From positions 1-14,597 of the forward strand of contig JBOFFC010000150.1 of NCBI GenBank assembly GCA_051648405.1: a stretch of DNA of 14,597 bases, given 5' to 3'. Each line of letters starts with the position of its first letter. The first letter of the stretch is position 1. A program made the translations under genes and the position numbers. The notes below the pieces were generated by a model, which saw only the letters and a program-made list of their open reading frames with translations, was not told the origin of the DNA and did no database searches. The stretch comes from JBOFFC01 sp051648405. GTDB taxonomy: Bacteria > Planctomycetota > Planctomycetia > Pirellulales > Lacipirellulaceae. Positions 6,212-12,916 of the stretch are shown here, in pieces.

Positions 6212-7888
6212 GTGCTCACCAACCGCCCCTTGAGGGACAAACTGCGCCTCGGGATCGGCCTTTTGGGGGTCGGTGTCGTCGTGCTGTTCGCCGCCGCGCT
6301 GCACGGGCTGTACGCCTACCGCGGCCTCGTGAAGTCGCTCAGCGCCCGCGCGGCCGAGCTGCCGCTGGCGAACGACCTCAGCCAGCACGTGGCCGACCTG
6401 CGGGTCGTTCTCAGCGAAGCCCGCGAGCGGAAGCTCGCTCTTGACCGCCAGGACACGCCGATCCCGACGCTGCGCTACGGAGGCGAGTCCGACGAAGCGC
6501 CGCACGCCGACCACGAGCTCCTCTGGACGCTCAAGCTGAAACGCGACGAGTACCGCACCGAGTACGAGCGGTTCGAGGATTCGCTCGCCAAGTACCGTGC
6601 GCGGCTCGAACGCAACGCCACCGGTGGCGACGCCGGCCTGCGCGACGACCAACACGAGCGCGAGACGCTTCGCGAGGTCGATCGCGTGCTCGCGCGGATC
6701 GAGCGACAAAAGCTCAACGAGAACCTGCTGCTCGACGACCTAGTCTGCAACACCGACACGCTGCTGGCTTCGGTGGAGAAGCTCCGGTCGCTCACTTCGC
6801 AGCTCCCCAGCTACCTGCACAAGCGGCTTCGCGACCTGGCCGGTGAGGTCCGCTCGCGGTACCACCTGGCGATGTCGCTGGCGTGGGGGGCGTTCGTCGG
6901 GTCGATCGGGCTGTTGTTCCTCGCGTCGCAGGTCTTCCGCCGCGCGGTCGCGCGGCCGGTGAGGCTGCTGGTCGCCGGCGCCCGCAAGGTCGCGTCGGGG
7001 GACTACAGCCACCGGATCCGCATCGATTCGCGCGACGAGCTGGGGGAGCTCGCCGTGGCGATGAACAGCATGATGCACCGCTTCGAGACGACCCGCGCCG
7101 ACCTCGATCGCCAGGTCCGCGAGCGGAGCGAGGAAGTCGTCCGCAGCGAACAGCTCGCGAGCGTCGGGTTCCTGGCGGCGGGGGTCGCCCACGAGATCAA
7201 CAACCCGCTGGCGTCGATCGCCATGTGCAGCGAGTCGCTCGAAAGCCGCATCGCCGAGCTCGTCGGCAAGCCGGCCGACGCCGGCCCCGAGTGGGAGGTC
7301 GTGCAGAGCTACCTGGAGATGATCGGCCGCGAGTCGTTCCGCTGCAAACAGATCACCGACAAGCTGCTCGACTTCTCGCGCCGCGGCGACCCCGAGCGCC
7401 GCGCGACCGACCTGTGCGAGCTGGTCGAGGGGGTGCTCGAGATGGTGCAGCACCTGGGTCGGTACAAGCAGAAGAACCTGGTGCTGGTCCCCGCCGAAGG
7501 GGTCGTCGCCGAGGTCGAAGCCCAGGAGTTCAAGCAGGTGGTGCTGAACCTGGTGACCAACGCGCTCGACAGCCTCGACGTCGGCGGCACCGTGTCAGTC
7601 GAGGTCAGGCAAGCGGGCGAGTCGGCCGAGATCGTCGTCCACGACGACGGTTGCGGCATGACCGACGAGGTGAAGCGGCACCTGTTCGAGCCCTTCTTCA
7701 CCCGCCGTCGTGGAGGACAGGGGACCGGCCTGGGCCTTTCCATCACGCACCGGATCATCGAGGAACACCACGGCCAGATCACCGCGCAGAGCCCCGGCCC
7801 GGGCGAGGGCTCGACGTTCACCGTTACGCTCCCGCTCCGGCAGCCGCTCCGCGCGGCGCGGCCGAGCGCCGCGCTCGCCGCGGCTTAG
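6212..7888 (+). CDS. Membrane sensor histidine kinase (NtrB-like catalytic core)
   Basis: A 558-aa sensor kinase of a two-component system. One helix at about 11-33 is followed by a non-cytoplasmic sensor region (about 35-216) that is charged and mostly helical, with no recognised fold. A second helix is at about 218-243, a HAMP linker at about 245-297 (ARPVRLLVAGARKVASGDY) and a HisKA domain with the phospho-acceptor in GVAHEINNPL (H327). The ATPase part has the N-box QVVLNLVTNALD (442-453), the G1 box DDGCGM (478-483), FEPFFTRRR and the G2 box GQGTGLGLS (502-510). All catalytic motifs are intact. The GTG at 6212 is set by GGAGG 6 bases upstream. The next gene, 52 bases on, encodes its likely partner, an NtrC-type regulator. 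The signal sensed is unknown. Nothing suggests truncation or frameshift. Confidence 0.93.
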   Translation: MLTNRPLRDKLRLGIGLLGVGVVVLFAAALHGLYAYRGLVKSLSARAAELPLANDLSQHVADLRVVLSEARERKLALDRQDTPIPTLRYGGESDEAPHADHELLWTLKLKRDEYRTEYERFEDSLAKYRARLERNATGGDAGLRDDQHERETLREVDRVLARIERQKLNENLLLDDLVCNTDTLLASVEKLRSLTSQLPSYLHKRLRDLAGEVRSRYHLAMSLAWGAFVGSIGLLFLASQVFRRAVARPVRLLVAGARKVASGDYSHRIRIDSRDELGELAVAMNSMMHRFETTRADLDRQVRERSEEVVRSEQLASVGFLAAGVAHEINNPLASIAMCSESLESRIAELVGKPADAGPEWEVVQSYLEMIGRESFRCKQITDKLLDFSRRGDPERRATDLCELVEGVLEMVQHLGRYKQKNLVLVPAEGVVAEVEAQEFKQVVLNLVTNALDSLDVGGTVSVEVRQAGESAEIVVHDDGCGMTDEVKRHLFEPFFTRRRGGQGTGLGLSITHRIIEEHHGQITAQSPGPGEGSTFTVTLPLRQPLRAARPSAALAAA

Positions 7889-7902
7889 CGACATCCTTCA
7901 AA

Positions 7903-7916
7903 CGCCCTTCGGGGCG
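7903..7916 (+). other. UUCG-tetraloop hairpin between kinase and regulator
   Basis: CGCCC (7903-7907) and GGGCG (7912-7916) pair around a TTCG loop closed by C-G, the exceptionally stable cUUCGg form in RNA. It lies in the 52-base gap of the two-component operon. There is no following T-tract, so complete termination is unlikely; a role in mRNA stability or in setting the kinase-to-regulator ratio is speculative. Confidence 0.5.
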
Positions 7917-7940
7917 GACCTCTCCAAAGCGACCGACGCC

Positions 7941-9380
7941 ATGACGATCCCCGCCACGACGACCCCCGGCGCCAAGCCCGCGACGAGCGGCCCGAAGTCG
8001 GCCGTCTCCAAGCCGGCCAAGCCGAGCCTCTCGCTGCTGTTTGCCGACGACGAGCGTTCGCTCCAGGAGCTGATGCGGCTCGAGCTGCCGCGCATGGGGC
8101 ACAGCGTCACCGTCTGCCCCGACGGCCTGACGGCGGTCGCCGCGATCGAGAAGAACAACTACGACGCGATCATCGTCGATCTCGACATGCCGGGGCTCTC
8201 CGGCGTCGAGGTGATTGCGCGTCTCAAGGAGCTGAGCCCCTCGACCGAGGCGGTCGTCCTGACCGGTAAGAGCACGACCGAGAGCGCGATCGCCGCCCTG
8301 CGGCACGGGGCGTTCGACTACCTCACCAAGCCGTGCAAGCTGGTCGAGATCGAGGCCCTGCTCAAGCGAGTCGCCGACAAGCGCGAACTGGTGAAGAAGT
8401 TCCACGCCGTGCAGCGCCGCCTGGAGCGGATCGAGGGGGCCCCGACGCTGATCGGCAAGTCGCCGGCGATGGCCCGCGTGAACCAGCTCATCGACAAGGT
8501 GGCGCCGACCGACTCGACCGTCCTGATCCTCGGCGAGACGGGGACCGGCAAGGAGCTCGTCGCCCGCGCGGTCCACGACCGCAGCCCCCGCGCCGACAAG
8601 CCGTTCGTCGCCATCAACTGCGGCGCGCTCCCCGAGAACCTCATCGAGAGCGAGCTGTTCGGCCACGCCAAGGGGGCCTTCACCGGCGCCGACGACCACC
8701 GCACCGGGCTGTTCGAGGTCGCCTCGGGGGGGACGATCTTCCTGGACGAGATCGGCGAGCTCCCCAAGTCGATGCAGGCCAAGCTGCTGCGCGTGCTCGA
8801 AAGCCGCGAAGTGCGTCGCGTCGGCGAGAACAAGACGCTGAAGATCGACGTCCGCGTCGTCTGCGCGACGCACCGCGACCTGGCGGACATGGTCGCCGCC
8901 GACGAGTTCCGCGAGGACCTGATGTACCGCATGAACACGTTCGAGGTCCGCCTGCCGGCGCTGCGCGAGCGCCTTAACGACCTGCCCGAGCTGGCCGAGC
9001 ACCTGCTGCGCCGGTTCCGCCCGCACGCCAAGCCGATCGAGCAGCAGCTAACCGACGACGCGGTGAAGGCGCTCGTGGCGCACGTCTGGCCGGGGAACAT
9101 CCGCGAGCTGGCGAACGTGATCGAGCACGCGACGATCCTGTGCGACGCGGGGCCGATCACCGCCGACGACCTGCCGCAGCACTTCAACCGCCGCCAGCTC
9201 TCGGCTTCGGCGCGCTCGCGCGGGCCGGTCACGCTCCGCGACTTGGAGCTCGAAGCGATCCACGAGGCGCTCGAGCGCAACGCGGGCGCCAAGCCCAAGG
9301 CGGCCGCCGAGCTGGGGATCAGCCTCAAGACGCTCTACAACAAGCTTAACCAAGAGGCCGACCTGCGTGCGGCGGGCTGA
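7941..9380 (+). CDS. NtrC-family sigma-54-dependent response regulator
   Basis: A 479-aa activator of sigma-54 RNA polymerase. Residues 1-28 are a Pro/Lys/Ala-rich lead, then comes a receiver domain (about 30-147) with acidic pair D36/D37, phospho-acceptor D80 in VDLDMPG, T108 and K130. The AAA+ domain (about 168-395) has Walker A GETGTGKE (198-205), the sigma-54 contact loop GAFTGA (245-250) intact, Walker B TIFLDE (265-270) and WPGNIREL (383-390). The C terminus (about 430-475) is a Fis-type helix-turn-helix, AAAELGISLKTLYNKLN. The ATG at 7941 is chosen because the receiver follows it; an open frame extends further upstream but only across the kinase gene. It is expected to bind enhancers at sigma-54 promoters when phosphorylated by the preceding kinase; its targets are not visible here. 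Confidence 0.95.
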   Translation: MTIPATTTPGAKPATSGPKSAVSKPAKPSLSLLFADDERSLQELMRLELPRMGHSVTVCPDGLTAVAAIEKNNYDAIIVDLDMPGLSGVEVIARLKELSPSTEAVVLTGKSTTESAIAALRHGAFDYLTKPCKLVEIEALLKRVADKRELVKKFHAVQRRLERIEGAPTLIGKSPAMARVNQLIDKVAPTDSTVLILGETGTGKELVARAVHDRSPRADKPFVAINCGALPENLIESELFGHAKGAFTGADDHRTGLFEVASGGTIFLDEIGELPKSMQAKLLRVLESREVRRVGENKTLKIDVRVVCATHRDLADMVAADEFREDLMYRMNTFEVRLPALRERLNDLPELAEHLLRRFRPHAKPIEQQLTDDAVKALVAHVWPGNIRELANVIEHATILCDAGPITADDLPQHFNRRQLSASARSRGPVTLRDLELEAIHEALERNAGAKPKAAAELGISLKTLYNKLNQEADLRAAG

Positions 9381-9390
9381 CGAGAAGCTT

Positions 9391-9485
9391 GACAGGATGA
9401 CAGGATTGGAAGTGGATTGACAGGATAAGAACCGCTCTTATTTGTTTCCTGTTTATCCCTTTCTCATCCCCTAAATCCTGTCAGG
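9391..9485. repeat. GACAGGAT-type inverted repeat, upstream copy
   Basis: Exact GACAGGAT units start at 9391, 9399 and 9419. The facing arm carries CATCCCC and AAATCCTGTCA (about 9465-9484), the reverse complement of the left arm with mismatches. ATAAGA (9425-9430) and TCTTAT (9436-9441) form the apex hairpin around ACCGC. The stretch is visibly richer in A and T than the flanking genes. It begins 10 bases after the regulator stop and ends just before the ATG at 9492. A close relative lies at 10039-10131. Confidence 0.75.
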
Positions 9486-9491
9486 CTTTCA

Positions 9492-10034
9492 ATGGACTTA
9501 CTCTTCGAGAGCCCGGTGGCGGTTGGCGCGATCGGGGTGCTGGTCGTCACCTGCGGGGCGATCGTTTGGTCGCAGAGCCGCTCGCGCGCGGCCGCGGCGG
9601 GGCTCGTGGCGTGCGTGCTACTCGCGATCGGCGGGCTCGTCTTTGAGCGCCTGTGGGTGACACCCGCCGAGGGGGCCCGGGGAGCCGTCGCGGCACTGCT
9701 CGAGCGCGTCGCGGCGAACGACCAGCCGGGGGTGCTCGCCTTGTGCGACGCCGGCGCGGCGAAGCTCCGCGCCGACGCGCAGGCGCTGATGCCGCAGTTC
9801 AACGTGCAGAACACGGGGACCGGGGGCGAGCCGAGGATCGACCTCGACCCCACGGGGACGAAGGCGACCGCGACGATGAAGGCGCTGATCAAGGCGCAGC
9901 ACAAGCAGTCGGGCGCGACGGTCGCTTACTTCGACGGGCTGGAGCTCGACCTGCGCCTCGTCGAGGGGGCGTGGCTCGTCATCGACTACCGCGCCGCGAA
10001 GGACTGGCGGCGCGAGTCGGGCAAGCTTCGGTAA
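9492..10034 (+). CDS. Small membrane protein of unknown function, possibly with an NTF2-like C-terminal domain
   Basis: A 180-aa protein I do not recognise. Two hydrophobic helices are at about 8-27 and 34-52 with a basic RSR loop between them, a short hairpin that leaves the C terminus in the same compartment as the N terminus. Residues about 58-175 look soluble: helix-rich GAVAALLERVAANDQPGVLA, then beta-like segments such as IDLDPTGTKATATMKALI and LELDLRLVEGAWLVIDYRA. This helix-then-sheet order, ending in a W-V-I-D-Y strand, is what an NTF2-like fold shows, but I see no catalytic motif. No Shine-Dalgarno site precedes the ATG. It is bracketed on both sides by related GACAGGAT repeats and points toward the convergent Gly-rich gene. 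Codon use looks like its neighbours (high third-position G and C). Coding is likely; the function is open. Confidence 0.75.
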   Translation: MDLLFESPVAVGAIGVLVVTCGAIVWSQSRSRAAAAGLVACVLLAIGGLVFERLWVTPAEGARGAVAALLERVAANDQPGVLALCDAGAAKLRADAQALMPQFNVQNTGTGGEPRIDLDPTGTKATATMKALIKAQHKQSGATVAYFDGLELDLRLVEGAWLVIDYRAAKDWRRESGKLR

Positions 10035-10038
10035 AGCC

Positions 10039-10131
10039 GGACAGGATCTCAGGATGAAGAAGGTTTGACAGGAGCAGAGATCAATCTGCTGCGCCCATTC
10101 TTCATCCCCTTCAATCCTGTAAATCCTGTCC
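10039..10131. repeat. ACAGGAT-type inverted repeat, downstream copy
   Basis: The left arm has GGACAGGAT (10039-10047), CAGGATGAAGAAGG and GACAGGA. The right arm has TTCATCCCCTTCAATCCTG and ends with ATCCTGTCC (10123-10131), the exact complement of the left end. AGCAGA (10073-10078) and TCTGCT (10085-10090) form a 6-bp apex. It lies just after the stop of the small membrane protein gene and 9 bases before the stop codon of the minus-strand Gly-rich gene, so it could work as a bidirectional stem at the convergent gene ends. It shares CATCCCCT, ATCCTGTC and GCTT with the copy at 9391-9485. Confidence 0.75.
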
Positions 10132-10140
10132 AGCTTCTTC

Positions 10141-11010
10141 TCAATGCCCGTAACCGTGGTGGGGGTACGGCCGCGGCTGCGGGAAGGCCGACAGCGGGGG
10201 GAAGCCAAACCCGAACGGCGAGACGCCGAACGGCACGCCTCCGCCGCCGTAGAAGCCGAACGGCCCGAAGCCCGGGCACGGGGGGAAACACCCCCAGCCA
10301 CTCCCCGGGAAGCCCCAACCACCACCCCAACCCCCGCCACCCCAGCCCGGACCGGGGAACCCACCCCCCCAGTTGCCGCTCGGCAAGCCGACGGGTCCGC
10401 CGTGCCAGCCCGGGCCGTAGCCCTGGGGCGCGCCGTGGGGACCGGGGCCGTGGGGCCCGTAGCCGTGGGGGCCGTCGTGCGGGGCGTAGCCCCCTTGGAA
10501 GCCACCGTTGAAGCCACCGTTGAAGCCACCGTTGAAGCCACCGTTGAAGCCACCGTTGAAGCCACCGAAGCCGGGGGGGTACGCGCCCCCAGCGCCGCCG
10601 ACCTGCGGCCCACCTTGGTTGTAGTAGTCGAGCCCCGGCGCACCGACGCCTCCCGGCCAGTAGGCGCCGGCCCAGAACGGCCCGGCGATCTTCGCAGCGC
10701 TCCGCCAAGCGTCGAAGCCGCGCTCCCACTGTGCGTCGAGCCCGCCACGCCCGTTGCCGAACGAGCGGACCTCGTAGATCGTGTCGGCCGAACCCCCCGC
10801 CCCCGGGAGTTGCGTGCGGGTTGTCCAGTAGCGGCTCAGCGTGTCGCGCAGGTCGGGGAGTCCCTCGACCGGCTCGTGCTGCGCGTACTGGGCGACACGC
10901 GCTCCCGTCTGGGGGCTGTGCGTGTACTTCGCGGGGGCGAACAGCCAGTCGGCGCTCGCGAGCGCCGGCAAGTTCGCGATCAAGCAGCAGACGAGGGGTC
11001 GCGCGAACAT
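10141..11010 (-). CDS. Secreted glycine-rich protein with GGFN repeats, function unknown
   Basis: A 289-aa protein with a signal peptide (MFARPLVCCLIANLPALASA, cleavage likely after residue 20). Residues about 21-115 look folded, rich in W, Y and R, with RDTLSRYWTTRTQ near 55-67 and no family I recognise. From about 118 onward it is low-complexity: a tandem GGFN block (about 149-171), then PHGYGPHG-type segments and runs of Gly, Trp, Phe and Pro to the end. The composition resembles surface or extracellular glycine-rich proteins rather than an enzyme. Another minus-strand frame through the repeat reads Trp/Leu/Arg and is a shadow. The ATG at 11008-11010 is preferred because the signal peptide follows directly. 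It converges with the small membrane protein gene and lies downstream of the Ala-rich lipoprotein on the same strand. I assign no function. Confidence 0.75.
   Translation of the reverse strand: MFARPLVCCLIANLPALASADWLFAPAKYTHSPQTGARVAQYAQHEPVEGLPDLRDTLSRYWTTRTQLPGAGGSADTIYEVRSFGNGRGGLDAQWERGFDAWRSAAKIAGPFWAGAYWPGGVGAPGLDYYNQGGPQVGGAGGAYPPGFGGFNGGFNGGFNGGFNGGFNGGFQGGYAPHDGPHGYGPHGPGPHGAPQGYGPGWHGGPVGLPSGNWGGGFPGPGWGGGGWGGGWGFPGSGWGCFPPCPGFGPFGFYGGGGVPFGVSPFGFGFPPLSAFPQPRPYPHHGYGH
10501..10560. repeat. Five exact tandem copies of a 12-base unit inside the Gly-rich gene
   Basis: The plus-strand unit GCCACCGTTGAA begins at 10501, 10513, 10525, 10537 and 10549 without a mismatch, with a degenerate copy on either side. 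On the coding strand it encodes GGFN. Exact identity at synonymous positions points to recent slippage or expansion, so copy number probably varies between strains. Confidence 0.95.
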
Positions 11011-11086
11011 CGGAGGGACAAGCCGTGGGAGGAGGGTCGCTTGGTAAGCGGCTCCGTCCGCGGCTGTGTCAGTCCGTTGGGTGTAG

Positions 11087-11121
11087 GCCGTCAGCGATCG
11101 GCTGTCAGCCTTCAGCGGTTC
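11087..11121. repeat. GCYGTCA heptad array next to the Ala-rich lipoprotein stop
   Basis: Seven-base units start at 11087 (GCCGTCA), 11094, 11101 (GCTGTCA), 11108 (GCCTTCA) and 11115, with consensus GCYGTCA; the units at 11094 and 11115 are degenerate. The last unit overlaps the stop codon of the minus-strand gene ending at 11120. It resembles the other short-period arrays in this window but has its own unit sequence. Confidence 0.6.
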
Positions 11122-11809
11122 ACGGGTCGGGGGTTATTGCGGTGGCTTCGGTGGCGGGCGCCTCGGCCGCGGGGGTCTCAGCCGCAGGTGCTTCAGCGGC
11201 CGGGAGCGCGTCCCCCGCCTCGGCCTTGGCGGCCGACAGGACCTCGGGCTTCACGCGCTTCATGAGGAGCTGTTCTTCGGCGTTGAACCAGTACTCGTAG
11301 GGTTCTTGGAGCGGCTCGAGCTCGATCTGGTTGAACTTGACGACCTTCTCCATGAACTCCTCGTGCGACTTGGGGCCCCGCCCTTCAGTCGCGTTGTAGA
11401 GCGCCAGGGCGTGCGTCACGGTGGCGAGCTTGATCTTCTGCTCGGCGCGGATCCCGCCGCGGACGGTCACCGCTAGGTAGTCGCCCCCCTTGATCTTGTC
11501 GCCGCGCTGGAAGTCGTCGATGGTCAGTTCGGTGGGGCCTTCGCTGGCGAGCTTCGCGGCGGCGGCCTTCTGGGCGGCCAAGGCGTCGGCCTCGGCCTTC
11601 GCCTTCGCGTCGATGGCCTGCTGCTCGAGCGCCGCCGCCTGCGCGGCGAGGTCGGCTTGCGCCTTCGCGGCCGCGTCGGTCGCCCCTTGCTCCATCGCGG
11701 CGGCGGCCGCTTCGAGGTCGCTCGTCGGCGCCGGGGCGCCCCCGCAGCCGACGCACGCGGCGACGGCGAGCACCGTCAACCAGTTCGCAGCGTTCACGTT
11801 GATTCGCAT
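11120..11809 (-). CDS. Alanine-rich lipoprotein of unknown function
   Basis: A 229-aa predicted lipoprotein. A short N terminus and hydrophobic core end in VAACVGC, a fair lipobox with the lipidated cysteine at 22. Residues about 31-90 are Ala/Glu/Gln/Lys-rich and should form a long helix or coiled coil. Residues about 95-188 look folded, with IDDFQRGDKIKGGDYLAVTV, then KLATVTHALALYNATEGRGP, a pattern that recalls the pseudopilin-like small domains in which a helix is followed by N-x-x-x-G-x-x-P, and EPYEYWFNAEEQLLMKR. The tail (about 192-229) is an Ala/Pro/Glu repeat, likely unstructured. Upstream on the coding strand is a G-rich AAGGGGCGG, a weak ribosome site. It lies 66 bases downstream of surE on the same strand. 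The pseudopilin resemblance is inference; I do not recognise the family. Confidence 0.75.
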   Translation of the reverse strand: MRINVNAANWLTVLAVAACVGCGGAPAPTSDLEAAAAAMEQGATDAAAKAQADLAAQAAALEQQAIDAKAKAEADALAAQKAAAAKLASEGPTELTIDDFQRGDKIKGGDYLAVTVRGGIRAEQKIKLATVTHALALYNATEGRGPKSHEEFMEKVVKFNQIELEPLQEPYEYWFNAEEQLLMKRVKPEVLSAAKAEAGDALPAAEAPAAETPAAEAPATEATAITPDP

Positions 11810-11839
11810 CGTTCCGCCCCTTGAAAGGTGTTCGTTAGC

Positions 11840-11859
11840 CGGGCCCGTCCCAGGGCCCG
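11840..11859 (-). terminator. GC-rich hairpin after surE, terminator-like
   Basis: CGGGCCC (11840-11846) and GGGCCCG (11853-11859) form a perfect 7-bp stem with the 6-base loop GTCCCA, 17 bases past the surE stop. There is no clear U-tract on the minus strand, so it may be a weak or factor-dependent terminator, or an RNA stability element. Confidence 0.5.
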
Positions 11860-11875
11860 CGTATTTCGTGTACCG

Positions 11876-12679
11876 CTAAGCCGTCACGCCGCTCGCGGTG
11901 CGCAAGCCCCACGAACGGACGTCCTCCAGCAGGTCGTCGCGCGTGCGATCGATCACCAGCGGCGTGAGCGTCACGCCCCCCTGCCGGATGGCGACAAAGT
12001 CGGTGTCGGCGCCGGGCGCCTCGGTCGGCGGCGTGCCGATCGTCCAGTAGTAGCGTCGCCCCTTGGGGTCGCGGCGTTCCTCGAACGCCGAGTCCCAGCG
12101 CGTGGCGCCCATCCGCGTGACGCGGACGTCGGCCGGCCCCGCGTTGCGCGTCGCGCTGGTGGAGATGTTGAGGTTGTACAGGCGGTGGTTGCGCCACGCG
12201 TCGCGCTCGAGCATCTGCTCGATCACGCTGACGGCGATCTCGGCCGCTTCGGCGAATCGGGCGTGGTCGTCGTACTCGAGCGACACGGCGATCGACGGCA
12301 AGTCGTGCAGGGCCCCCTCGGTCGCGGCGGCCACCGTCCCCGAGTACAGGACGTTGATCCCGATGTTCAGCCCGTAGTTGCAGCCGCTCACCACCAGGTC
12401 GGGCCGCCAGGGGGTGTCGTCCTCGTCGCGGCAGAGTTGCGCCAGCGCCAGCTTCACGCAGTCCGCCGGCGAGCCCTCGACGGCCCAGCCGCGCGACTCG
12501 TCGCCGTCGAACACCTGGCCCGCCATCAGCGGCGTGAGGAACGTGATCGAGTGCCCCACGCCCGATTGCTCGGTCAGCGGCGCAACGACGAACACCTCGC
12601 CGAGCCGCGCGAGCGCTTCGCGCATCGCCGCGAGCCCGGGGGCGTAGATGCCGTCGTCGTTGGTGAGCAGGATCCGCAT
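11876..12679 (-). CDS. surE: 5'/3'-nucleotidase SurE
   Basis: A 267-aa SurE phosphatase, a metal-dependent cytosolic enzyme that removes phosphate from nucleoside monophosphates and may also act on short polyphosphate. The signature is complete: NDDGIYAPG at the N terminus with metal ligands D8 and D9, EQSGVGHSIT with S39, and SGCNYGLNIG with N101, in place of the usual SGIN. The middle GTVAAATEGA segment is also typical. The C-terminal domain (about 170-267), which contributes to oligomerisation in the family, includes YNLNIS. Length is within the normal range (about 250-270 aa). There is no Shine-Dalgarno site before the ATG, and the start is fixed by the conserved MRILLTNDDG. It is divergent from guaA with 237 bases between them and shares a strand with two unknown secreted-protein genes. 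In many bacteria surE accompanies pcm or nlpD; that context is absent here. Confidence 0.95.
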   Translation of the reverse strand: MRILLTNDDGIYAPGLAAMREALARLGEVFVVAPLTEQSGVGHSITFLTPLMAGQVFDGDESRGWAVEGSPADCVKLALAQLCRDEDDTPWRPDLVVSGCNYGLNIGINVLYSGTVAAATEGALHDLPSIAVSLEYDDHARFAEAAEIAVSVIEQMLERDAWRNHRLYNLNISTSATRNAGPADVRVTRMGATRWDSAFEERRDPKGRRYYWTIGTPPTEAPGADTDFVAIRQGGVTLTPLVIDRTRDDLLEDVRSWGLRTASGVTA

Positions 12680-12836
12680 GGCGGGCCGTCCGTGGGCCGA
12701 AGGCTAAGGGCAGGGGAGCGAGGGCGGGGCGCGAACCGTCGGGCAGGTCCCTTCGGGTTGCGACCTTCATGATGACGCCTCGCCGGCGGCTCCGCAAACG
12801 AACGGCCGCGGCTGCTGGTTGGCCGGCGCCGCCAGG

Positions 12837-12844
12837 GGTACGAT
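12837..12844 (+). promoter_or_regulatory. Possible -10 region upstream of guaA
   Basis: GGTACGAT within GGGGTACGATTTCGG lies 72 bases before the guaA ATG. It resembles the word before the phosphatase gene (CTACGAT at 3155). The -35 region (TGGTTG, 17 bases upstream) is poor. The rest of the 12680-12916 gap shows no repeat or convincing gene. Confidence 0.3.
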
Positions 12845-12916
12845 TTCGGGCCTTCCCCTCGGCACAACCGTCGCCACCCCTCCCGCGAGGGGCCCCCCAC
12901 GTCACGGACCGACCGC

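Noticed and set aside
7824..9026. Long minus-strand frame opposite the NtrC-type regulator
   Set aside because: It opposes a gene with every expected motif in the other strand; shadow of GC-biased codons.
9391..10131. Integron attC sites or a CRISPR array
   Set aside because: The units are 7-8 bases with no spacers of constant length, no integrase or Cas gene is present, and the attC core (GTTRRRY and RYYYAAC) is not seen.
10144..11265. Long plus-strand frame opposite the Gly-rich gene
   Set aside because: It reads Arg/Ala/Thr/Pro with a repeated ATVEATVE block from the 12-base repeat; the minus-strand frame has a signal peptide at its start and is the better gene, though neither has a known family.
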